Shown piece after piece: positions 44,735-52,260 of a DNA stretch of 64,000 nucleotides (position 1 is its first letter; every line of letters starts with the position of its first letter). Origin of the DNA: DASSFG01 sp035547915 (lineage in GTDB: Bacteria > Planctomycetota > Planctomycetia > Pirellulales > JAICIG01). The position numbers and the translations under genes were made by a program. The DNA lies in contig DASZTS010000023.1 in the NCBI GenBank assembly GCA_035547915.1, positions 1 to 64,000 of the forward strand. Direction: 5' to 3'. Below the pieces are notes generated by a model. The model saw nothing but the letters and a program-made list of their open reading frames with translations. It had not been told where the DNA came from and did not search any database.

Positions 44735-46018
44735 TCAGCCGTTGAACCGCGACGCGACGAGCGTGATGTTCTGGCCGCCGAAACCGAAGCTATTGCTCAC
44801 CGCCACATCGCATCGCGTCGGGCGAGCCTCGTTGGGCACGTAGTCGAGATCGCAGTCGGGGTCGGGCGTTTCGTAATTGATCGTCGGCGGAACCACGTTG
44901 TCGCGGATGGCCATCAGGCAGACGATCAGTTCGCTCACGCCGGCCGCCGCGATGAGATGGCCCATCATGCTCTTGGTGCTCGAGACCGGTATCTTGTAAG
45001 CCTGATCACCGAAAACGCGCTTGATCGCCAGCGTTTCTACGCGATCGTTGACGTCGGTGCTCGTGCCGTGGGCGTTGATGTAATGGACCCCGTCGACGTT
45101 CAGGCCCGCGTCGCGCAGTGCCATTTGCAGGCAGGTCGACGCTCCGCGTCCCTCCGGATGAGTATCGGTGATACGGAACGCGTCGGCGGTCGTGCCGAAG
45201 CCGGTGATTTCACCATGAATCGAAGCCCCCCGCGCCGTGGCGTGCTCGAGTTCTTCGAGCACGACCATGCCCGCCCCTTCGCCCAGGACGAACCCGTCAC
45301 GGTTTTTATCGAACGGGCGCGAGGCTTTGGCCGGCTCGTCGTTGTTCGTCGAGAGGGCGGTGAGCAAGTTAAAGCCCGTCACGCCGAAGGGATGGATCAT
45401 GCTGTGTGCGCCCCCCGAGAGCATCACGTCGGCATCGCCCCGGCGGATCAATTCCACGGCCTCGCCGATGGCTTGGCTGCTGGCCGCACAGGCCGTCAGG
45501 CAGTTGGCATTAGGTCCCTGCGCATTGAACAGGCCGGCAAGATGCCCGGCCGGCATATTCGGCTCCTGCTCCAATTCCGCCACGGGATCTAAAACCTCGA
45601 CCCCGGTCTGCGTGAACTTGGTGATGTTGAGCTTGTCGCCGTCGAGCGAGGCTACCATCATGCGGGTAAAGCGGTCGAAGTCTTGCTGCCCTTCTCCGCA
45701 TCCCAGGTAGATGCCCAGGCGCGTCGGATCCATGGAATGGTCGAGCAGGCCCGCATCGGACATGGCCTGTTTGGCAGCGCCCACGGCAAAGCGGGTGTGC
45801 CGGCCGCACGTCTTCCATTGCTCGGGATCCTCACCCACGCTCGCTACATCGAAACCGCGGACTTCCGCCGAGATTTTGGTGGGAAAGTTGGCCGCATCGA
45901 ACAGTGTGGTTCGGCCGATGCCGGAATCACCGCTCAATAGCCGTTTCCAGAGGGTGGCCACGTCGTTGCCCAGCGGCGTGACACAACCCATGCCGGTGAC
46001 CACTACTCGTCGTCGCAT
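44735..46018 (-). CDS. Beta-ketoacyl-ACP synthase (KAS II, FabF-like)
   Basis: 427 residues, normal size. The thiolase-fold active-site Cys177 sits in NCLTACAASSQAIG; the two histidines are in NAHGTSTDVND and STKSMMGHLIAAAG. The N-terminus RRVVVTGMGCVTPLGND and the C-terminus VAVSNSFGFGGQN are typical. KAS II extends acyl chains by condensation with malonyl-ACP. Here it lies 12 bp after a dehydratase gene in an operon with its own ACP. No malonyltransferase, reductase or KAS III gene accompanies it, so it likely works with the general FAS II or on a special chain. Confidence 0.93.
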   Translation of the reverse strand: MRRRVVVTGMGCVTPLGNDVATLWKRLLSGDSGIGRTTLFDAANFPTKISAEVRGFDVASVGEDPEQWKTCGRHTRFAVGAAKQAMSDAGLLDHSMDPTRLGIYLGCGEGQQDFDRFTRMMVASLDGDKLNITKFTQTGVEVLDPVAELEQEPNMPAGHLAGLFNAQGPNANCLTACAASSQAIGEAVELIRRGDADVMLSGGAHSMIHPFGVTGFNLLTALSTNNDEPAKASRPFDKNRDGFVLGEGAGMVVLEELEHATARGASIHGEITGFGTTADAFRITDTHPEGRGASTCLQMALRDAGLNVDGVHYINAHGTSTDVNDRVETLAIKRVFGDQAYKIPVSSTKSMMGHLIAAAGVSELIVCLMAIRDNVVPPTINYETPDPDCDLDYVPNEARPTRCDVAVSNSFGFGGQNITLVASRFNG

Positions 46019-46030
46019 AACAAAGGGGGG

Positions 46031-46555
46031 TTAGAGTTCGGCTTTCAGCTTGGCGAAGCCGGGTGGCTCGGCCAATTTCTGGCCGTCGCTCGACCGGCCC
46101 ACGTCGAACACGCCCAGCAGTTTCATGGTAAACACAAAATTCTTCGGCTCGAAGAGAGTCTTGGTCCGCCCCGCATCGTCCAGATGGGCGAACATGATCT
46201 CGGCCTCGGCCTGCAACCGGTCGCCGACATGGCTGGTGGCCTTGACCGTAGCACCGCCGCTACCGATCACTTCGATGGCCGCCGTATAACGCAGAGTGTC
46301 GCCCGGCACGGCCAGGAAGTGAAACGTGGCCTTCGACACCTTGGCCAGGATCACCTTCTCTTCGAACCCATTGTATTCGCCCACGAGCAGACCGCCGGTC
46401 TGGGCCAACCCCTCGAGAATCAGAGAGTTGGGCATCACCGGGTAGCCCGGAAAATGGTCGTGCAGATGCTCCTCGGCCAAAGAGACGTTCTTGATGGCCG
46501 TGGCCCGCTTGCCACTCTCGAACTCGAGGAACCGATCGATCCAGATCCAGCGCAT
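46031..46555 (-). CDS. 3-hydroxyacyl-ACP dehydratase, FabZ/FabA-like (second copy)
   Basis: 174 residues with a hot-dog fold pattern. The catalytic His34 is in HFPGYPVMPNS and Glu48 in LILEGLAQTGG, at the same positions as in the other copy in this operon. The usual Gly after VMP is Asn here. The rest is normal: KVSKATFHFLAVPGDTLRYTAAIEV. FabZ removes water from 3-hydroxyacyl-ACP. Two diverged dehydratases in one short operon suggest two substrates or a heterodimer. Confidence 0.88.
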   Translation of the reverse strand: MRWIWIDRFLEFESGKRATAIKNVSLAEEHLHDHFPGYPVMPNSLILEGLAQTGGLLVGEYNGFEEKVILAKVSKATFHFLAVPGDTLRYTAAIEVIGSGGATVKATSHVGDRLQAEAEIMFAHLDDAGRTKTLFEPKNFVFTMKLLGVFDVGRSSDGQKLAEPPGFAKLKAEL

Positions 46556-46560
46556 CGCCG

Positions 46561-46953
46561 CTATGCCTCGACGCCGACCTTCGACTCGACGTAACGGGCC
46601 ATGTCTTGCACCGTCAGCATGTTGGCGAAGTCCTTCACGTTGGGGTTGGCTTCGAACGCGTCGAGATTGGCGAACGGCATGCGCTGGCGGAGCTGGACGA
46701 CGCCCTCGGCCGTCACCTTGCCGTCTTTCACGTACTCGCTGTTCGTGAGGATGTCTTCGGGGAACAACTCGCCGCGCGGCACCTTGATGTTGAATGCCTT
46801 CTCCAGGCGGAACACGATGTCCAGGAAATCGATCGACTCGGCACCCAAATCGCCAACCAGCGTCGCTTCGGGCGTGACTTCGTCTTCGTCGACGCCCAAG
46901 GCGTCCACCAGGCAGGTCTTGATCTTCTCGAAAATCTCTTCTTTGGATGGCAT
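46561..46953 (-). CDS. Acyl carrier protein, enlarged form
   Basis: 130 residues from the ATG at 46953 (MPSKEEIFEKIKTCLVDALG); the frame is open to 47169, but the start used here begins the ACP fold. The 4'-phosphopantetheine attachment is Ser40 in DLGAESIDFLDIVFRLEKAF. Typical ACPs have about 78 residues. This one has about 50 extra, an insertion with GELFPEDILTNSEYVKDGK and then VVQLRQRMPFANLDAFEANPNVKDFANML, before the final helix. It is a specialised carrier, flanked by the two dehydratase genes. Extra residues may bind partner enzymes; this is inference. Confidence 0.88.
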   Translation of the reverse strand: MPSKEEIFEKIKTCLVDALGVDEDEVTPEATLVGDLGAESIDFLDIVFRLEKAFNIKVPRGELFPEDILTNSEYVKDGKVTAEGVVQLRQRMPFANLDAFEANPNVKDFANMLTVQDMARYVESKVGVEA

Positions 46954-47068
46954 GTTAGCTACTCCTGCGCATCGGTGTTTTGTTTCAGACGACAAACCAA
47001 AGTCCAACACGTCGGCCGAGCCAGCCAAGCCTTTGAGCCGGCCTTCGGCGACGCCCCCTGCCGGCAAA

Positions 47069-47551
47069 CTATGCCGCCGACCTGGGGCGGTCGAGCAAGG
47101 CGAACAACTCTCGCAGCTTGAGCTTGACGACGTCATCCGCCAAGGCACGCTCCGGGTCGGAATCGGCAAGGTTGTACGTGGCGAGCGTCAGTCGGGCCGA
47201 TACGGCCTGCTCGCCGTCGACCTCTCCCTGGGCTTTGACCTTTACTTCCTGTTCGCTCCGATCGAGCAATTCCGCAGTGACCGTCAACGTCTGCCCGGGC
47301 TCGACAAATTTGTTGTATTTCACGTTCCGGGCTTCTTTGAGCACGACGACACTATGCCGGAAATCTTCGCTGACGCGGACCAACCAGGCTGCGGCCTGCG
47401 TCATCGCTTCCAGCATCAACACTCCCGGCAAAACCGGAAACCCCGGAAAATGATCGGCTAAGTACTCCTCCGCCATCGACAGGTTCTTGACTGCGGTGAT
47501 GTTTTTGCCGGGTTCGAGGGCCACGACCCGGTCGATCAGCGTGAACCGCAT
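47069..47551 (-). CDS. 3-hydroxyacyl-ACP dehydratase, FabZ-like (first gene of operon)
   Basis: 160 residues, hot-dog fold. Catalytic His34 in HFPGFPVLPG and Glu48 in VLMLEAMTQAAAW match FabZ. The first 30 residues (MRFTLIDRVVALEPGKNITAVKNLSMAEEYL) are parallel to the second copy, which shows common origin. A promoter with 17-bp spacing lies about 60 bp upstream. It is the lead gene; the ACP gene follows after 115 bp. Confidence 0.9.
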   Translation of the reverse strand: MRFTLIDRVVALEPGKNITAVKNLSMAEEYLADHFPGFPVLPGVLMLEAMTQAAAWLVRVSEDFRHSVVVLKEARNVKYNKFVEPGQTLTVTAELLDRSEQEVKVKAQGEVDGEQAVSARLTLATYNLADSDPERALADDVVKLKLRELFALLDRPRSAA

Positions 47552-47610
47552 GGAAGACCTGAGAAGCTTTGACGAGTGCGGGGAGTTTGCGGTCGAACTT
47601 GGAGTTCCAC

Positions 47611-47639
47611 AATATACCGGTCCTCGCCGGTCGGGACAA
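47611..47639 (-). promoter_or_regulatory. Promoter of the lipid operon
   Basis: On the minus strand TTGTCC (47634-47639) and TATATT (47611-47616) are separated by exactly 17 bp. The transcription start would be near 47603, giving a leader of about 50 nt to the ATG at 47551. The remaining gap up to 48036 shows no gene and no clear heat-shock promoter or CIRCE element. Confidence 0.65.
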
Positions 47640-48036
47640 TTCCTAAATCGGACCCAGCTTGCATCACTTAACTACTGCTCTCCCTTTTGCTTGCGCGACA
47701 CAAGACGAGCATCTTGCTCGGCGAGACTCTTAAGCGATGGCTGGTCATCTGTCCGTTGGGTGCCAAATTGGCAGCTTCTGTCACCGTCTAAAACAGACGT
47801 CTCGTTTTTCTGTAAGTCACTATATCTATTAGTCTTATGTCTTGTGTTGGCGGACGGGCATAGACTTTGCTTTTCCTATCGAACGAGCCCCGCGCACTAT
47901 GCCGCAGGTTGGGCTTTTCAAAATAAGAATGCGTGAGGTCGGCAAAGAACCGCGCCGGCGTTTCGACAATGATTTGTCGGGCGGATCGTTGGTTTTCGGG
48001 ACCTCGAAACTTTCTACACAGAACGGAGGAATGACT

Positions 48037-48468
48037 ATGTGGCTCACATCGAATGGGTACAACCGCGTATCGAGCTTGCGAGGCGAGGTCGACGGCTTAT
48101 TCGGCGATCTCTTTGGGCCGGCTGTCGTAGGCACGGCTCGCCGTGATTTTCCGGCGCTCAACGTCTGGGAACGCGACAACGAACTGTTCGTGGAGGCCGA
48201 GTTACCCGGATTGAAGAGCGAGGATCTGGAGGTTTCCGTTGTCGGCCAGCAACTCGTCCTCAAGGGACAGCGGGCCGAGTTCCAAACGGAAGAGGGCATG
48301 ACCTTTCATCGGCGTGAGCGGAGTGCGGGAGAATTCATCCGCGCTATCGAACTGCCGATCGACGTCGACACGAACCGCGTCGAAGCAAAATTGGCCAACG
48401 GGGTGCTGCTGATCACCCTGCCCAAGGCAGAAGCGGCCAAACCACGCAAGATCGCCGTCCAGGGCTAA
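48037..48468 (+). CDS. Small heat-shock protein (Hsp20/alpha-crystallin family), first copy
   Basis: 143 residues from the ATG at 48037, 6 bp after GGAGGA; another ATG at 48031 directly abuts the ribosome-binding site. The alpha-crystallin domain begins DFPALNVWERDNELFVEAELPGLKSEDLEVSV and ends with the strand LANGVLLITLPKAEAAKPRKIAV. These chaperones hold unfolded proteins under stress. A second copy follows 66 bp downstream, so the two form an operon. The 485-bp gap upstream holds no other gene. Confidence 0.93.
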   Translation: MWLTSNGYNRVSSLRGEVDGLFGDLFGPAVVGTARRDFPALNVWERDNELFVEAELPGLKSEDLEVSVVGQQLVLKGQRAEFQTEEGMTFHRRERSAGEFIRAIELPIDVDTNRVEAKLANGVLLITLPKAEAAKPRKIAVQG

Positions 48469-48476
48469 CACCCCGC

Positions 48477-48494
48477 GCGCCTGGTCACAGGCGC
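48477..48494 (+). terminator. Hairpin between the two heat-shock genes
   Basis: GCGCCTG and CAGGCGC form a perfect 7-bp stem with a 4-nt loop just after the stop. A short TTT follows. It may act as an attenuator or as a transcript stabiliser, giving unequal expression of the two genes. Confidence 0.4.
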
Positions 48495-48534
48495 CCGTTT
48501 GATTGAACAACACCATTTACGAGGAGACAGAGCA

Positions 48535-48933
48535 ATGACTAGCGAAGCAACTGTTGAAAAACAATCGGAACCGCGTCCGCAGATGGTGCGTACCGACGGC
48601 GGCCGTGTCTATCGGCCGAACGTGGATATCTTGGAGAAGCACGATGAGCTGCTGGTAGTGGCCGATATGCCCGGTGTCAACGCGGGCGAGATCGACATCC
48701 ACTTCGAAGACGGGCTGTTAACGATCCATGGCCCTGCGGGCACGCGGCAGGGCGAGGCAACACGGTACGTCGCGCAAGAATACGGCGTGGGCGATTTTTA
48801 TCGCACGTTTCGCGTCAGCGAACGGATCGACGCGACAAAGATCAGCGCCGATTACCGCGACGGAGTGCTGGTACTGCACCTCCCCAAGACCGAAGCGGTC
48901 AAGCCGCGAAAGATCAAGGTTGAGACGAACTGA
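48535..48933 (+). CDS. Small heat-shock protein (Hsp20/alpha-crystallin family), second copy
   Basis: 132 residues from the ATG at 48535, preceded by GAGGAGA. The alpha-crystallin core is VYRPNVDILEKHDELLVVADMPGVNAGEIDIHFEDGLLTIHG, closing with YRDGVLVLHLPKTEAVKPRKIKVE. The ending is similar to copy one, but the rest has diverged, which points to an old duplication. Bacteria often pair class A and B small heat-shock proteins that assemble together. Confidence 0.93.
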   Translation: MTSEATVEKQSEPRPQMVRTDGGRVYRPNVDILEKHDELLVVADMPGVNAGEIDIHFEDGLLTIHGPAGTRQGEATRYVAQEYGVGDFYRTFRVSERIDATKISADYRDGVLVLHLPKTEAVKPRKIKVETN

Positions 48934-48945
48934 GGGAGGGACGAC

Positions 48946-48989
48946 GCCTGGGGCGAGCCGACCGTGAGGTTGGAATAAACGCCCCAGGC
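48946..48989. repeat. Structured hairpin with GNRA tetraloop after the heat-shock operon
   Basis: Outer arms GCCTGGGGCG (48946-48955) and CGCCCCAGGC (48980-48989) are perfectly complementary. Inside, CCGACC and GGTTGG pair around a GTGA loop. The internal bulge is AATAAA. It begins 12 bp after the stop of the second heat-shock gene. No T-run follows, so it is a stable RNA end or a palindromic repeat rather than a textbook terminator. Confidence 0.65.
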
Positions 48990-49017
48990 ACAGGCTTCGT
49001 GGCGGGCGGAAATCCTT

Positions 49018-49053
49018 GTGGGCCGGCGAAATCGCGAGCGAGCGCCGGCCCAC
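49018..49053. repeat. Second palindrome in the convergent gap
   Basis: GTGGGCCGGCG (49018-49028) and CGCCGGCCCAC (49043-49053) form a perfect 11-bp stem with a 14-nt loop. It lies between the heat-shock operon and the convergent small gene ending at 49065, and could work as a two-way terminator or be a REP-like element. Confidence 0.6.
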
Positions 49054-49064
49054 CTTAGCCCGAC

Positions 49065-49328
49065 CTATCCTTTGCGTTTCAGCCGGGCATCGTTTTCTTT
49101 GAGAAACGCGCGAACCTCTTCGCCGAAATCGAGCAACCGCTCCCACTGCTCGACGTATAAGGTGACCGGCATGCGTTGCAGCCCATAGACGCTTACGGCC
49201 CCCTTTTCGCTGACCTTGCAGTAAAGCTGGCCCCGCTTCGGTTGCTCGGCCTCGGCCAACAGTTTAGAGGCTTCGTCCACCTTCAGTTCGCCGGCAGCGA
49301 GCTTGGCCAGAATCTCCTCTTTCTTCAT
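49065..49328 (-). CDS. Small SHOCT-like protein
   Basis: 87 residues from the ATG at 49328 (MKKEEILAKLAAGELKVDEASKLLAEAE). The first 30 residues resemble the short C-terminal-domain-like (SHOCT) helix pair, usually involved in oligomerisation. The rest (RGQLYCKVSEKGAVSVYGLQRMPVTLYVEQWERLL) is a small beta-rich piece, ending in a basic tail. The frame extends to 49478 but the extra residues look non-coding. No partner is visible. The role is unknown. Confidence 0.75.
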   Translation of the reverse strand: MKKEEILAKLAAGELKVDEASKLLAEAEQPKRGQLYCKVSEKGAVSVYGLQRMPVTLYVEQWERLLDFGEEVRAFLKENDARLKRKG

Positions 49329-49593
49329 GTCATCCCTGCTTTCTTTATGCCGTTGGAATAAATGGCTCCGTGACGCCTCTTGCGAAGAACCGCCGTGCGC
49401 TCTGGGGTTTTTAGCAACCGCATGCTTCGCGAAAAAAGCGCGAACGATCCGTGCCGCGGCTTTTTGAGACCGTGCCACGTCGGCCCCTTATGCTATACGG
49501 CTACGGCCCGAGATGCTACGGCTGCGCTACAGGGACTACCGCGGCCGCGAGCGACAGCCAAGAATACGGCATCTCCCGCGAACAACAAACGGC

Positions 49594-50124
49594 ATGATTT
49601 ACCTCGGCCTAGTACTGCTGATACTCGTTTTGATGGCCGGCTGGTGCATGACCATGCTCAGTATGCCGGGCAACTGGGTGATGGTCGGCGCGGCGGCCCT
49701 ATTTGCCTGGCTCGCGCCGTCCGAGGGCTTGGACATAAGCTGGTCTATCGTCGCGGTGCTCGCCGTGCTCGCGGTGCTGGCCGAGCTGCTCGAGCTCGCG
49801 GCTAGCGCGCTCGGCGCCAAACGGGCCGGCGGCAGTAGACGAGGCGCCATGCTGGCGATCGTCGGCTCGATGGTAGGTGCTATCGTCGGCGCGATGGTTG
49901 GTCTTCCCATCCCCATCGTTGGTTCGCTGGTGGCGGCGATCGTGTTTGCGGGCTTCGGTGCACTGGTGGGCGCAATGCTCGGTGAGACCTGGAAGGGGCG
50001 GACGCTCGCCGAAAGTTGGAAAGTCGGCCAATCCGCTTTTTGGGGCCGCCTGCTCGGCGCCCTGGCCAAGACGGGCATCGCCACGGCCATTTTTGTGATC
50101 GCGGTGATCGCCGCCCTTTTCTGA
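49594..50124 (+). CDS. DUF456 family membrane protein
   Basis: 176 residues from the ATG at 49594 (MIYLGLVLLILVLMAGWCMTML). The upstream 27 codons of the frame are basic and unlike the family. There are four to five hydrophobic helices with many small residues (GSMVGAIVGAMVGLPIPIVGSLVAAIVFAGFGALVGAMLGE), glycine-zipper-like in the centre, which is the DUF456 pattern. Function of the family is unknown. It is convergent with the terpenoid-cyclase-fold gene. Confidence 0.85.
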   Translation: MIYLGLVLLILVLMAGWCMTMLSMPGNWVMVGAAALFAWLAPSEGLDISWSIVAVLAVLAVLAELLELAASALGAKRAGGSRRGAMLAIVGSMVGAIVGAMVGLPIPIVGSLVAAIVFAGFGALVGAMLGETWKGRTLAESWKVGQSAFWGRLLGALAKTGIATAIFVIAVIAALF

Positions 50125-50188
50125 CACCACCGCGGCTGGATGTACGTCGGAGGCAACGCGCAAAGAGGCACCTGCCTTGGCCAGACGC

Positions 50189-51910
50189 CTACCGCTTCAC
50201 GCCGTAGATCGGCAAGTGTCGGTAGTAGACCTCGAGCATATAGAGCGACAGGCACGTGGTATATAGCCGCATGCCTTGCCCGAGGTTCGACCAACGGTCG
50301 GGATGTTGGCCGAGCGGGTCCCAGCTTCCCTTCTCCGGGCCGGTCTTCTCCTGATTCTCGACCAGCATATCGCGCAGCGCACCGTTCCAGGCTGACCAAT
50401 ACTTACCTTCCATGTGGTGCATGACCTGCGTGCCGTAATACCAGTAGTAGACGTCGCGGTCTTCGTAGCGAGGCAGGCTGAGCATGAGCAACTCGACGCC
50501 CTGCACCAGTCGCGGATCGTCGCGCTTCCAGCCGAGATACTGACGGCAGAGCAACCCTTCGGCCGTCATCGCCGCAGTCGGCTCGGTCCCCGCTTCGTAG
50601 CCGTAACGACTGCCGTCGGGCGAAGCCTTGTCGAGGTAGTCGCTCACGCGCTGCAAGACGGGGCTGGGAACCTCCAAACCGGCCATCCGCGCGCTCTGGA
50701 GCGCCATCATGATCCAACCGGTCACCGACGTATCGCTGGCGCTGCGCGGCAGGTATTTCCAACCGCCCAACTCGGGATCCTGCGATTCGATGCAGAACTT
50801 GACCGCCAGCTCCGCCGGTCGACGCAGATCCGGATCTTTCGTCATTCCGTAGAGTTCGCAGACGGCGATCGTGCACTGCCCGTGGGCATAGAACCAGTTG
50901 TTTCCTGCGCCCTCTTGGAAGAAATTGCCGTCGCTTCCCTGCATCTTCAACAGGGCCTTCATCCCCGCGTCGACTTGTTTTTTGTAGTCACCCTTCTTAG
51001 GCGTGTTGCCGGCGCCTTGGAATGCGAGCAGGGCCATGGCCGTGGCCGATTCAGGGACGTCGCGAGGCGCGAGCGATGGGGAGCGATAGGGGCCCTTCAA
51101 GCTCCAACTTCCGTCCTTGCGCTGCTGCTTCGCCAACCAGGCGAGCCCCATCGCGACGGCCTCTTCGCTCGCGGGATTTCCGCCGTACTTGCCGAGCAAC
51201 TTGGCCTTGGTGCCTTCCTCGCGGCCCGCCAGAGCGATGGTGATGGACGGTATCTCCAGCGACGGTGCGGCCGGACCGTCCGGCGTCAGTAGCATGTCGG
51301 GTTGAGACGGATCGGGGGCGAACGGATCTTCGACCTTAGCCAGGTCGGGCGAGGCGACGAGTTCGTCTTCCTGTATTTGGCCGATGCTCTCCAACGAAGT
51401 GTTGTCGATGAGCTGTTCGCCAGGCTCCTCGGCATAGACATCGAGCAAGATGCCCGAGTTGGGCCGCTGCACCTGGAAATACCACAACCCAAGGACGACG
51501 ATGAGTGTGAAGTGCACCAGGCAACTGATGAGCCACGGCGGCGCGTTCTTGGTCAACTTGCGCAGCTCGTCGTCATTCGCCTCCGAGCCGGTACGCAACA
51601 CGAGTCGGCTCGGATCAGACGGCCCCGCACTGGGGATCGGAATCGGCCGCGGGATGGCGGCCTGTCGTGCTGGCAAAGGTCGCGGGGCGGCCGCCGGCGA
51701 AACGCCAGCGATGACGCGCGGCGACGCTGGCTGTGGGGCAACCGGTTTCGGCGCCACCGGCTGTGGAGTCGCGGGCGATGCGGCGATGGGCACGGAACCG
51801 GCCGGCAAAACAGGCTTAGCCAACGGCACCGGCCGCACGGGCGAAGCTCCGCCCGCACCGCCGGGCATCGGCATGTGGCCGCCTCGCTGCGGTGGATCGG
51901 GCAACGCCAT
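50189..51910 (-). CDS. Membrane-anchored prenyltransferase/squalene-cyclase-fold repeat protein
   Basis: 573 residues from the ATG at 51910 (MALPDPPQRGGHMPMPGG). The first 115 residues are Pro/Ala-rich. A transmembrane helix follows (WLISCLVHFTLIVVLGLWYF). An acidic linker leads to a toroidal alpha/alpha repeat domain from about residue 230: VAMGLAWLAKQQRKDGSWSLKG, MALLAFQGAGNTPKKGDYKKQVDAGMKALLKMQG, YAHGQCTIAVCELYGMTKD. I do not see the DxDD acid motif of squalene-hopene cyclases, so catalysis is unlikely to be of that type. Such repeat proteins are common in planctomycetes. The function is unknown. Confidence 0.82.
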   Translation of the reverse strand: MALPDPPQRGGHMPMPGGAGGASPVRPVPLAKPVLPAGSVPIAASPATPQPVAPKPVAPQPASPRVIAGVSPAAAPRPLPARQAAIPRPIPIPSAGPSDPSRLVLRTGSEANDDELRKLTKNAPPWLISCLVHFTLIVVLGLWYFQVQRPNSGILLDVYAEEPGEQLIDNTSLESIGQIQEDELVASPDLAKVEDPFAPDPSQPDMLLTPDGPAAPSLEIPSITIALAGREEGTKAKLLGKYGGNPASEEAVAMGLAWLAKQQRKDGSWSLKGPYRSPSLAPRDVPESATAMALLAFQGAGNTPKKGDYKKQVDAGMKALLKMQGSDGNFFQEGAGNNWFYAHGQCTIAVCELYGMTKDPDLRRPAELAVKFCIESQDPELGGWKYLPRSASDTSVTGWIMMALQSARMAGLEVPSPVLQRVSDYLDKASPDGSRYGYEAGTEPTAAMTAEGLLCRQYLGWKRDDPRLVQGVELLMLSLPRYEDRDVYYWYYGTQVMHHMEGKYWSAWNGALRDMLVENQEKTGPEKGSWDPLGQHPDRWSNLGQGMRLYTTCLSLYMLEVYYRHLPIYGVKR

Positions 51911-52260
51911 CGCGGGCTCTTCTCTCTCTGGTGCGCGAAACCGGCGTAGATCGGGCGAACGAGTGGTAAGGGCAGCCGACGCCAATGAAACTGCTTACGC
52001 TGGCCGGCCTTCCGACGATGAGGCCCTTGCGTTTGAGTCTAGCTGGTGCGAGACCAAGCGCCAAGCAACAGACCCGCACTCGCTGCCGTACCGGCTTGCG
52101 AGCGGATCGCGACGGGGAATGCCGCCCCTCCAACCGTCAGATCCGGCGCCGCCGGCCCCGTCGCCCGCGCGGGTCTGGTCCGGTTCCGGTCCGCGCTATG
52201 CGCCGCGAGCTACTGTTTCGTCGGGAGCCCGCCCGCGAGGACAGACCCGCGAGGACAGAT

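Noticed and set aside
47552..48036. CIRCE or sigma32-type promoter before the heat-shock genes
   Set aside because: No TTAGCACTC-N9-GAGTGCTAA and no convincing CTTGAAA/CCCAT pair was found in the 485-bp gap; a short CGAGCA palindrome near 47708 is too weak.
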